A DNA stretch of 7,199 nt from Desulfuromonadales bacterium C00003107 (GTDB lineage: Bacteria > Desulfobacterota > Desulfuromonadia > Desulfuromonadales > Syntrophotaleaceae), in NCBI GenBank assembly GCA_001751225.1, contig MAXT01000217.1, positions 1 to 7,199 on the forward strand, in the 5' to 3' direction. The translations under genes and the position numbers were made by a program. The notes under the pieces are model-generated. The model saw nothing but the letters and a program-made list of their open reading frames with translations. It was not told the DNA's origin and searched no databases. Positions 1 to 6,135 of the stretch are shown piece by piece (the stretch's first letter is position 1; each line of letters starts with the position of its first letter).

Positions 1-70
1 ATCAGACACAGAATTACTCTATGTCTGGGATTAAAGCTTGAAATCATTCGACTGCAATAAGCATATCTAT

Positions 71-75
71 GGAGG
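71..75 (+). promoter_or_regulatory. Ribosome binding site fixing the GTG start of the cupin gene
   Basis: GGAGG lies five bases before the GTG at 81. An in-frame ATG at 69 overlaps this motif and has no Shine-Dalgarno sequence of its own, so GTG at 81 is the better start. Confidence 0.7.
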
Positions 76-80
76 TTTGC

Positions 81-566
81 GTGCATCAACGGGCATCAAC
101 ATTGATTGAAAAACTGAATCTGAAGCCTCATCCGGAGGGCGGTCACTTCGCCGAAGTCTATCGCTCGTCCAGCACGGTGCAGCCTTACGACGACCGGAGT
201 GAGAGGTCCGCGGTCACCACGATCTATTTCCTCTTGCTGGCAGGGGAGTTGAGTCGGTGGCACCAGGTTTGCTCGGATGAGCTTTGGCACCACTACGAAG
301 GGTCGCCACTTGAATTGCAACTTATAGATCCTCAAACGTGGGAGAGGAAATGTCTACTGCTTGGCCCTGAGGGAAGCGGAGGGGAAGCCGTTCGGGTGGT
401 CCCCGGGGGATGTTGGCAGGCAGCACGCACGACAGGGGAATACACGCTGGTTGGATGTACGGTGGCGCCGGGGTTCGAGTACGGTGACTATAAGCTTTTT
501 TTTGAAGACTCGGATGAAGTAGAGGAGATTCGCCGGCGCTTTCCCGAACTTACAGGTTTCCTGTAA
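81..566 (+). CDS. Cupin family protein, DUF985 (Cupin_5) type
   Basis: This is a 161-residue protein of the small RmlC-like cupin fold. Family landmarks are visible in order: HPEGGHFAEVYRS at residues 17-29, the strand TTIYFLL near 46-52, the metal-site-like segment RWHQVCSDELWHHYEG at 59-74, VVPGGCWQAAR near 106-115, and VGCTVAPGFEYGDYKL near 124-139. The length matches complete members of the family. The biochemical role of DUF985 proteins is not settled; a sugar or nucleotide-sugar ligand is often assumed from the fold. I start it at GTG 81 because GGAGG sits five bases upstream; ATG 69 would add four residues. It lies 278 bp from the next gene, has higher G+C (178/300 at 121-420, hand counted, against 141/300 at 901-1200 in the next gene) and is probably a separate transcription unit. 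Family identity is firm, function unknown. Confidence 0.9.
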   Translation: MHQRASTLIEKLNLKPHPEGGHFAEVYRSSSTVQPYDDRSERSAVTTIYFLLLAGELSRWHQVCSDELWHHYEGSPLELQLIDPQTWERKCLLLGPEGSGGEAVRVVPGGCWQAARTTGEYTLVGCTVAPGFEYGDYKLFFEDSDEVEEIRRRFPELTGFL

Positions 567-683
567 TCGAGATGCGGACTACGCTGGTTGCTGCGGCCAT
601 CAACGTGCTGATGTGGACGGAGCAGGCGCGGCGGAAGCGAATAATCGAAGCTGTACATGGATAGGCCTTCGTGAATGCATGGC

Positions 684-703
684 CACGGTTGCCGGTGTTT
701 TTT
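684..703 (+). terminator. Possible weak intrinsic terminator after the cupin gene
   Basis: A short imperfect hairpin (CAC GG, loop TTG, CC with one bulged G, then GTG; 684-697) is followed directly by six T (698-703). The stem is only five pairs with a bulge, so this is tentative, but the position between a finished gene and a new promoter is right. Confidence 0.35.
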
Positions 704-766
704 AACTAAACGCCCGACCACCCCGGTGGCGACGGATAGAGTGGTCGAATTTGTGAATTACAGGAG

Positions 767-794
767 TTGACAACGCGCAAAATGTGTATACAGT
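767..794 (+). promoter_or_regulatory. Predicted sigma70-type promoter of the regulator-transporter cluster
   Basis: A perfect TTGACA at 767-772 is followed after 16 bases by TACAGT at 789-794 (four of six matches to TATAAT). This places the transcription start near 801, about 45 bases before the regulator's ATG. The -10 hexamer overlaps the first copy of an 11-bp direct repeat and a perfect 8-bp palindrome TGTATACA (785-792), which fits repression at this promoter. The perfect -35 makes it believable; the start site is inferred. Confidence 0.6.
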
Positions 795-833
795 AGTATT
801 ACAACAATAACTCAAGAGGGAAAGTAGTATTAC
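792..833 (+). repeat. Paired 11-bp direct repeats, likely operator of the RpiR-type regulator
   Basis: AGTAGTATTAC occurs identically at 792-802 and 823-833. The copies start 31 bp apart, close to three turns of B-DNA, so both would face the same side of the helix. Identity continues outside the core (15 of 18 positions from 790 to 807 against 821 to 838). Each copy has GTA-N4-TAC dyad symmetry. The first lies on the -10/start region and the second in the leader just before the regulator gene. This suits cooperative binding by an autoregulating RpiR-family protein; binding itself is inferred. Confidence 0.55.
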
Positions 834-844
834 GACCACACTGG

Positions 845-1717
845 ATGAAGACCTTGGAATCTGATCCAAGAAGTGAAGTAATTTCAATTATCAGGGGTTT
901 TTACTCCTCGCTGTCTGTTTCCGAAAAAAAAGTAGCGGATTATATACTTGCCAACTTGCAAGATGCCATTCGTATGACGCTGGCTGATGTGGGTCATGAA
1001 AGCGGCGTGAGCGATGCTACGGTGCTGCGCTTTTGCCGATCCATCGGATACAAGCGCTGGCTCGAATTTAAAGTTGATCTCATCAGAACATTGCCTGGTT
1101 CCCCTGAACAAATTCTTGATGATGTGGATAGCGACGACCCACCGGGGATGATCGCTAAGAAAGTAGTTAACTGCAGCATTCAAGCCCTTATAGATACATT
1201 GACAGTTTTGGATGAAGAGGACTTTGTGCAAGCGCTTGAATTGATAGCTGAAGCGGATAGAATTCTGATCATCGGTGTCGGGACATCTGGGCCGATGGCG
1301 AATGAAATGCACAATCGCTTGTTGCGTTTAGGGTTGAATTGCCACGTTCAGACGGATTCCTACATTCAGGTCATGGAAAGTGCTTTACTAACCTCGAAGG
1401 ATCTCATCATCGTGATCTCTCAGACGGGAGATTCTGAGGACCCGCTGAGGACAACTGCGCTGGCGAAATCCAAAGGGAGCGCAGTCATCGTAATTACCGG
1501 CAATACGGGCTCCAAGTTAACCGAACATGCAGATGTCGTTTTATTATCTGTCTCGCATGAGACTCGCATAGAAACCATCGCTTCCAGAATCGCCCAATAT
1601 GCAATTATTCACGCGCTCTATGTTGGGTTGGCGATGCGGGATATTGGCAGTACGGTCGAAAAAGAACGATTGATTTGGGACGCGATGATGAACAGTTCTA
1701 CGTTCCAAAGTCAATAA
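845..1717 (+). CDS. MurR/RpiR family transcriptional regulator (HTH + SIS domain)
   Basis: This 290-residue protein has the two-domain layout and usual length of the RpiR family. Residues 26-80 form the HTH_6 DNA-binding region, with LADVGHESGVSDATVLRFCR (46-65) as the helix-turn-helix. Residues from about 125 form a SIS sugar-isomerase-like domain: RILIIGVGTSG at 139-149 and ISQTGDSEDP at 191-200. The latter matches the family's sugar-phosphate-binding motif (S192, T194, G195, S197). Such proteins bind a phosphosugar effector and act as repressors or activators. ATG 845 is the only reasonable start: there is an in-frame stop at 794-796 and no alternative start codon between. It lacks a good Shine-Dalgarno sequence, suggesting low expression. 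It is first in the cluster, 23 bp before the ATPase gene. The likely effector is a sugar-1-phosphate made by the enzymes downstream (inference). Confidence 0.93.
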   Translation: MKTLESDPRSEVISIIRGFYSSLSVSEKKVADYILANLQDAIRMTLADVGHESGVSDATVLRFCRSIGYKRWLEFKVDLIRTLPGSPEQILDDVDSDDPPGMIAKKVVNCSIQALIDTLTVLDEEDFVQALELIAEADRILIIGVGTSGPMANEMHNRLLRLGLNCHVQTDSYIQVMESALLTSKDLIIVISQTGDSEDPLRTTALAKSKGSAVIVITGNTGSKLTEHADVVLLSVSHETRIETIASRIAQYAIIHALYVGLAMRDIGSTVEKERLIWDAMMNSSTFQSQ

Positions 1718-1740
1718 CAATAATAAGAAGTGGAGCAGCT

Positions 1741-3450
1741 ATGTCAGCAGGCGAAGTAGTGACGATAAAGGATCTCCAATTTCGGTATAGGGGGGAAAAG
1801 GAATGGGCTCTCGATGGGATCACACTGGATATCCCTAAGGGAGAATTCCTGGTGGTCATGGGTGCCAGCGAAGCCGGTAAAAGTACTCTGGCCACTTGTC
1901 TGAACGGGCTCATTCCTCACTATATGCGCGGGCGACTGAATGGTGATGTGATCGTGTTGGGCCAGAATACGAAGGAGAGCACCGTACCCCAATTGGCTGA
2001 GGATGTAGGAATTGTCTTTCAGGATTTTGAAGCCCAATTGTTCTCAACCAATGTGGAGTTGGAAGTCGCTTTTGGCCCTGAGAATTTTGGTGTATCGCGC
2101 GAAGAAATGAAGCGACGAATTGATGAAAACTTGAAGTATGTCGGTCTGGAGGAATTCCGAAATCGCCCTCCATTCACATTGTCTGGCGGACAAAAACAAA
2201 AGCTGGCGATCGCCTCTGTTCTCGCAATGCAGCCCAAGATTCTGGTCATGGATGAGCCGACGACTGATCTTGATCCAATAAGCAAACAAGGGATTTTTGA
2301 AATCATTAATAAACTGCGGCAAAGCGATGACAGAACATTGATTGTCGTAGAACATGAAACGGAAGAAACCCTTGATGCAGACCGCATTGTTCTGATCCAG
2401 GACGGAAAGATCGTCAAATCTGGACCCGTCCGAGAGATACTCCAGGACGTGGAATCTTTAGAGGAACTTGGTGTGATGCCGCTTGGAATTCCCAAGTTCT
2501 TCAATAGTGTAAATCCTTCATCGCAACTGCCCCTCACCCCCGAAGAAGGTGTTGAGGCGTTCAAACAAGCTAACCTGCAAATTTCTGATAAAAAGTACAA
2601 GGAATTGGTGTTGGAGGAGGAGGAGACCGCCGGGAAATTCTCCACTCCTGTCATCCAATGCACCGACCTGGAGCATACCTATCCAAACGGTGTAAATGCA
2701 CTTCAAGGGATAGACCTGGAAATTAATCTTGGCGAAATGGTCGCCATAATCGGTCAGAATGGGAGCGGCAAGACAACTTTAGCAAAACATTTTAATGGGT
2801 TGCTCATGCCTACCGGCGGGGATATTAGGGTTAACGATATTCCAACATCTGACCAGGGAATATTTAAACTGGGACAACGTGTTGGCTATGTTTTCCAGAA
2901 CCCGGATCATCAGATCTTCTCGGAATTTGTCTTCGATGAAGTTGCCTTTAGCCCAAGACTCCGGAATGTTCCCGAAGATGAAGTTAAAGAACGAGTTAGT
3001 GAAGCGCTTGAGGCGGTTGGCTTGGTGGGATATGAGCAAGAAGACCCCTTCAGCCTGACAAAAAGCGGCCGCCAGCGGGTCGCTGTCGCTGCCGTACTTG
3101 CTATTCAGCCAGATGTGCTGATCCTGGATGAACCAACAACAGGGTTGGACTATAAAGAACAGCGAAGCATGATGGACATGGTGAAGCGTCTCAATGAGCG
3201 CGGCAGCACGACCATCTTCATCACGCATCATATGTGGGTAGTCGCTGAATATGCCCAAAAAGTCTTTGTGATCAAAGATGGCAAAATCTTGTTAAAGGGA
3301 AGCACGCGAGAAGTGTTCTCCTATGAAGAGTTATTAGAAGAATCCTTCCTGCGCCCCCCTCATTTTGTCCAGTTGGCTAACCGATTGGGGAAGACTTTCC
3401 TGACACCGAGTGAAATGAGCGCATGTCTCGAGACTGGTGGTAAAGCATGA
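1741..3450 (+). CDS. Energy-coupling factor (ECF) transporter ATPase, two fused ATP-binding domains
   Basis: This 569-residue cytoplasmic protein carries both ATPases of an ECF transporter in one chain (EcfA-EcfA' fusion, as in YkoD-like proteins). First domain: Walker A GASEAGKST 41-49, Q-loop Gln94, signature LSGGQ 147-151, Walker B ILVMDE 167-172, H-loop His205. A charged linker of about 70 residues follows, including the Glu run near 292-295. Second domain: Walker A GQNGSGKTT 338-346, Q-loop Gln386, Walker B ending D463-E464, H-loop His496. Its signature reads LTKSGRQ (439-445), in which the invariant glycine of LSGGQ is replaced by Ser. Both catalytic Glu are kept. The THHMWVVAEYA segment (495-505) is typical of ECF ATPases. 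The start is ATG 1741, with GGAG five bases upstream; an earlier in-frame ATG at 1675 lies inside the regulator gene. The stop overlaps the T-component start. The protein should power the T and S components encoded downstream. Confidence 0.93.
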   Translation: MSAGEVVTIKDLQFRYRGEKEWALDGITLDIPKGEFLVVMGASEAGKSTLATCLNGLIPHYMRGRLNGDVIVLGQNTKESTVPQLAEDVGIVFQDFEAQLFSTNVELEVAFGPENFGVSREEMKRRIDENLKYVGLEEFRNRPPFTLSGGQKQKLAIASVLAMQPKILVMDEPTTDLDPISKQGIFEIINKLRQSDDRTLIVVEHETEETLDADRIVLIQDGKIVKSGPVREILQDVESLEELGVMPLGIPKFFNSVNPSSQLPLTPEEGVEAFKQANLQISDKKYKELVLEEEETAGKFSTPVIQCTDLEHTYPNGVNALQGIDLEINLGEMVAIIGQNGSGKTTLAKHFNGLLMPTGGDIRVNDIPTSDQGIFKLGQRVGYVFQNPDHQIFSEFVFDEVAFSPRLRNVPEDEVKERVSEALEAVGLVGYEQEDPFSLTKSGRQRVAVAAVLAIQPDVLILDEPTTGLDYKEQRSMMDMVKRLNERGSTTIFITHHMWVVAEYAQKVFVIKDGKILLKGSTREVFSYEELLEESFLRPPHFVQLANRLGKTFLTPSEMSACLETGGKA

Positions 3451-4229
3451 CATCAGAACTTTATTTAGATTACGATACGGTTATCCATAGATTGGACGCA
3501 CGCACAAAACTATTGATTTTTGTCTTTTCGTTTATCGGTTTAGTGCTTTTTGAGCATCCATTATGGATTCTCCCTGTCGCGGCTTTGATATTGCTCCAAA
3601 CAACTTTAGCTCGAGCCTGGGTCAACGTTTGGAGGATCCGCGCCCTGCTCATCGTACTCACAATTTCCAGTGTGATAATGTGGAATATTTTTGCGAGTGG
3701 AGAAATCCATCTTTTTTGGTTCTTTGATCTTGAGTCGCTGCTATACAGCCTGGCGCGAACTATGCTGATCCTGCTGATGATCTTGTGCGGCGTGAATTTG
3801 ATCAGCACTACCAGGAATGAGGAACTGGTCCTGGGTATGATCGGGCTTGGTCTACCTTACCGAGTGGGTTTTGCAATTTCCACAGCGCTCCGGTTGGTAC
3901 CCACAATAGCATCCAGCATTTATACGATATCTCAAGCTCAACGCAGCCGAGGGTTGGACCTTGAGGGCGGGAGCATCCTGGCACGGATAAAAAAGTATGT
4001 CCCCTTATTGATTCCGGTCTTCATCTCTACGATCCGAAACACAAATGTCTTTGGGATGGCCTTAGAATCTAAAGGGTTTGGGGCGAGGGAAGACCGGACT
4101 TTTTATCTAAAATTGGAGATGCGACTTCCGGATTATTTTGTCCTGGCATTTGGCGTGATCTTAAGTATCGTAGCGATCATCCTCGATCTCCGGGGCTTTG
4201 GCGCCATTCCAGGACTTACCCGCTTTTAA
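3447..4229 (+). CDS. ecfT: ECF transporter transmembrane T component (EcfT/CbiQ family)
   Basis: This 260-residue integral membrane protein couples the ATPases to the substrate-binding S component. It opens with the family's N-terminal segment (YDTVIHRLDARTKLLIFV, 9-26), followed by hydrophobic helices around 22-35, 39-53, 65-82, 96-120, 138-160 and 229-247. The two cytoplasmic coupling motifs are present as variants: AQRSRG (164-169) and ALESKG (205-210), corresponding to the Ala-Arg-Ser/Gly signatures that dock into the ATPase grooves. The length is normal for the family. Its ATG overlaps the ATPase stop (ATGA, 3447-3450), so translation is probably coupled. The partners are unambiguous: ATPase upstream and an S component further down the same cluster. 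Confidence 0.92.
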   Translation: MTSELYLDYDTVIHRLDARTKLLIFVFSFIGLVLFEHPLWILPVAALILLQTTLARAWVNVWRIRALLIVLTISSVIMWNIFASGEIHLFWFFDLESLLYSLARTMLILLMILCGVNLISTTRNEELVLGMIGLGLPYRVGFAISTALRLVPTIASSIYTISQAQRSRGLDLEGGSILARIKKYVPLLIPVFISTIRNTNVFGMALESKGFGAREDRTFYLKLEMRLPDYFVLAFGVILSIVAIILDLRGFGAIPGLTRF

Positions 4230-4251
4230 ACAAGCCGGCTCACTTTGTTTA
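4227..4251 (+). repeat. 7-bp inverted repeat around the ecfT stop codon
   Basis: TAAACAA (4227-4233, starting at the ecfT stop) pairs perfectly with TTGTTTA (4245-4251). A hairpin with an 11-base loop is possible just upstream of the ribosome binding site of the next gene. It is AT-rich and weak, lacks a T-tract, and could tune mRNA stability or be chance. Confidence 0.25.
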
Positions 4252-4257
4252 GCTGAA

Positions 4258-4264
4258 GAGGTGG
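4258..4264 (+). promoter_or_regulatory. Ribosome binding site supporting a TTG start
   Basis: GAGGTGG lies four bases before TTG 4269 (six from the GAGGT core). An in-frame TGA at 4254-4256 excludes any upstream start, so this strong site decides for the TTG. Confidence 0.75.
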
Positions 4265-4268
4265 TTCA

Positions 4269-5309
4269 TTGATAACGGAACAAGAGCTCGATAAACTTCT
4301 CCCCTTTGTCTTGAAAAGAGATAATGTGGCTCGCTATGAAGACGGAAAGGTGTTGATTGGCGACCGACGGAAATATCCTTTTGAAAAGACGTTTTATGAA
4401 TGCAAGGATGTGGAAGAGGTTGCCAGCGCAATCGAGATAATGGTTACGCAAGGTGGAGGGCCGTGGGTTGCCGCATCATTTGCGATGGCTATGGCAGCCA
4501 GAGAAGTGGATGGTAAATCCGATGATGTTGCCTTATCTCATCTTGTGAAGGCTAAAGAAAGGCTTGTTAATACACGACCTACGAACACTGCCCTCGCGTT
4601 GCGTCTAGAGGACCTGATCCTTGTAGCGAAACAGGCGATTATCGATGGCGAGTCCGCCGAGCAAGTCGTATTAGACAACATTAAAACGATAAGGGACGAA
4701 AGTTATAAGCATTATATTCAGCGCGCACGCTATGGCGCGGACCTGATCGCTGATGGAGATGGAATCCTAACGATGTGTTTTGCGGAGACGTCCTTCATCC
4801 TTGCCCTTGCTTTAGCTAAACAAGACGGCAAAAGTATGAATGTGTTCACTCCGGAAACGCGCCCATATCTTCAAGGAGCCAGATTAACTGCACCGAGCAT
4901 CCACGAATTAGGAATTCCAGTAAAAGTGATTGGCGACAACATGCCGGCTCATATCATGTCCCAGGGTAAAATCCAGAAGTACTTTACTGCCGCTGACTTA
5001 ATCACATTGGATGGTCATGTTGTCAATAAGATAGGGACATTCCAAAATGCCATAGCGGCAAATCATCATGGGATTCCATACTTTGCTTTTATGTGGGGCG
5101 CTGATCCAAACAGTCCAGATAGAGCTTCGATTAAAATCGAAGAAAGAGATCCTGCGGAGATGAAATCTTGCCGAGGCACGCCCACAACGGTCTCAGAGAT
5201 TGAAGCTTACTACCCAGCTTTTGATATTACCCCCCCATATCTAGTATCCGGGATTATCACCCGCCATGGGATTCTGAGTCCCTATGACTTGGAAAGGCAT
5301 TTTGTATGA
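4269..5309 (+). CDS. MtnA-like aldose-1-phosphate isomerase (S-methyl-5-thioribose-1-phosphate isomerase / eIF-2B alpha-type family)
   Basis: The 346-residue protein resembles MtnA along its length. MtnA converts methylthioribose-1-phosphate to methylthioribulose-1-phosphate. Family blocks seen: TRPTNTAL (102-109), ETRPYLQGARLTA (196-208), IGDNMPAHIM (221-230), NKIGTFQ (253-259), HHGIPYF (266-272) and IEERDP (290-295). The two catalytic residues are kept: Cys170 in LTMCFAE and Asp243 in TAADLI. The classical RGAPAIG block is replaced by QGGGPWVAAS (61-70), losing the phosphate-contacting Arg, and the Cys loop reads CFAE instead of CN(A/T)G. The substrate may therefore be another 5-modified ribose-1-phosphate, such as 5-deoxyribose-1-phosphate; ribose-1,5-bisphosphate isomerase is a relative to consider. 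It starts with TTG after a strong Shine-Dalgarno sequence and is followed 16 bases later by a nucleoside phosphorylase, the enzyme that would make its substrate. Confidence 0.85.
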   Translation: MITEQELDKLLPFVLKRDNVARYEDGKVLIGDRRKYPFEKTFYECKDVEEVASAIEIMVTQGGGPWVAASFAMAMAAREVDGKSDDVALSHLVKAKERLVNTRPTNTALALRLEDLILVAKQAIIDGESAEQVVLDNIKTIRDESYKHYIQRARYGADLIADGDGILTMCFAETSFILALALAKQDGKSMNVFTPETRPYLQGARLTAPSIHELGIPVKVIGDNMPAHIMSQGKIQKYFTAADLITLDGHVVNKIGTFQNAIAANHHGIPYFAFMWGADPNSPDRASIKIEERDPAEMKSCRGTPTTVSEIEAYYPAFDITPPYLVSGIITRHGILSPYDLERHFV

Positions 5310-5315
5310 GCAAAC

Positions 5316-5320
5316 GAGGT
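5316..5320 (+). promoter_or_regulatory. Ribosome binding site fixing the phosphorylase start
   Basis: GAGGT lies five bases before ATG 5326. The earlier in-frame ATG at 5284 sits inside the isomerase gene and would add 14 residues that do not match the family; MPVGIIAGT is the expected beginning. Confidence 0.65.
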
Positions 5321-5325
5321 CAGAT

Positions 5326-6051
5326 ATGCCAGTAGGAATCATCGCCGGCACAGCAATATACAGTATTCCTTCGATAACCATGGAAGAGATAAGTGTGGAT
5401 ACACCCTATGGTGAAACGTTGATCCTTCGTGGTGAGGGAGAGAACAGCGATTTGATCTTCCTGCCTCGACATGGCCCTAAGCATTCGACACCGCCGCATA
5501 AGATTAACTACAGAGCGAACATTCATGCGTTATCAAGTTTAGGTGCAACGCATGTCCTCGCTGCATATGCAGTGGGATCGATTAATACGAATATGCCCCC
5601 AATGAGTTTGGTGGCGATTGATGATTTCATTGACTTTACCTCAGGCCGGGAAGTAACCTTTTTCGATGGTGGTGTTAATAAAGTTAAACACATTGACGTC
5701 AGTGAGCCGTTCTGCACGAGTTTGCGGAGCACGTTACTGGAGCTGTCAGCGCAGTATGGTTTAGAGATTATCCCTGGCGGGACCTATGTGTGCACGAATG
5801 GACCAAGGCTAGAGAGCCCCGCCGAGGTTCGAATGCTTAGCAAGCTGGGAGGGGATGTTGTCGGAATGACCGCTATTCCGGAAATAACTTTAGCCAAGGA
5901 GTTGGATATTTGTTTTGCAGCCGTTGCCTTTTCGGTCAATTGGGCTGCGGGCATTGAAAAGAAGATCAGCTTCGTGGAAGATGGCCTGAGTGACCTAGGT
6001 AAAAATTTATTAGATTTGTTTATTCGGGCTTTACGCGAAGCATCCAAATAG
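5326..6051 (+). CDS. MTAP/PNP-family purine nucleoside phosphorylase, probably 6-oxopurine (methylthioinosine-type) specific
   Basis: The 241-residue protein belongs to the trimeric/hexameric nucleoside phosphorylase family, which splits a nucleoside with phosphate into free base and sugar-1-phosphate. Landmarks: IIAGTAIY (5-12, phosphate loop), TPYGE (26-30), FLPRHGPKHSTPPHKINYRA (45-64, containing the phosphate-binding Arg-His), VGSI (83-86), DDFIDFTSGR (99-108), GTYVCTNGPRLES (152-164) and VVGMTAIPE (178-186). In adenine-specific human MTAP the base-contacting segment carries Asp220 and Asp222. Here it reads SVNWAAG (203-209), with Asn205 and Ala207 at those positions. Asn205 matches Asn243 of 6-oxopurine PNP, so inosine, guanosine or 5'-methylthioinosine-like substrates are expected rather than MTA. 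ATG 5326 fits the family start and has GAGGT five bases upstream. The isomerase gene just before would use its product. Confidence 0.88.
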   Translation: MPVGIIAGTAIYSIPSITMEEISVDTPYGETLILRGEGENSDLIFLPRHGPKHSTPPHKINYRANIHALSSLGATHVLAAYAVGSINTNMPPMSLVAIDDFIDFTSGREVTFFDGGVNKVKHIDVSEPFCTSLRSTLLELSAQYGLEIIPGGTYVCTNGPRLESPAEVRMLSKLGGDVVGMTAIPEITLAKELDICFAAVAFSVNWAAGIEKKISFVEDGLSDLGKNLLDLFIRALREASK

Positions 6052-6135
6052 GAGGTGTCCCTGCTAAAGATATCAATAATCGTAGTATATGCTCGTTTCA
6101 ATCCAGCCTTATTTATTTCATAACCGGAGGATATG

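Noticed and set aside
3..27. CAGACA / TGTCTG inverted repeat with a 13-base loop at the left edge
   Set aside because: Only six pairs, no T-run and no visible upstream gene end, so neither terminator nor operator can be supported.
715..747. CGACCAC / GTGGTCG inverted repeat upstream of the promoter
   Set aside because: Seven pairs across a 19-base loop, ending 19 bp upstream of the -35; could be a regulator site but short enough to be chance.
884..1312. Minus-strand open frame of 142 codons opposite the regulator
   Set aside because: The plus strand encodes a clear HTH and SIS domain there; the minus translation shows no family pattern.
1675..1740. Longer N-terminus for the ATPase from ATG 1675
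   Set aside because: It would overlap the regulator gene by 43 bases and add 22 residues unlike ABC proteins, while ATG 1741 has GGAG at the right distance.
2019..2663. Long open frame on the minus strand (214 codons) opposite the ATPase gene
   Set aside because: It lies wholly opposite well-supported ATPase motifs and its translation is Ser/Arg-rich with no recognisable domain; it is a shadow of the real gene.
5284..5325. Longer N-terminus for the phosphorylase from ATG 5284
   Set aside because: It overlaps the isomerase gene by 26 bases; ATG 5326 has a good ribosome site and gives the expected family start MPVGIIAGT.
6082..6088. GTAGTAT, a partial match to the operator-like repeat, before the S-component gene
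   Set aside because: Only seven matching bases, and the TAC half of the dyad is missing; too weak to call a site.
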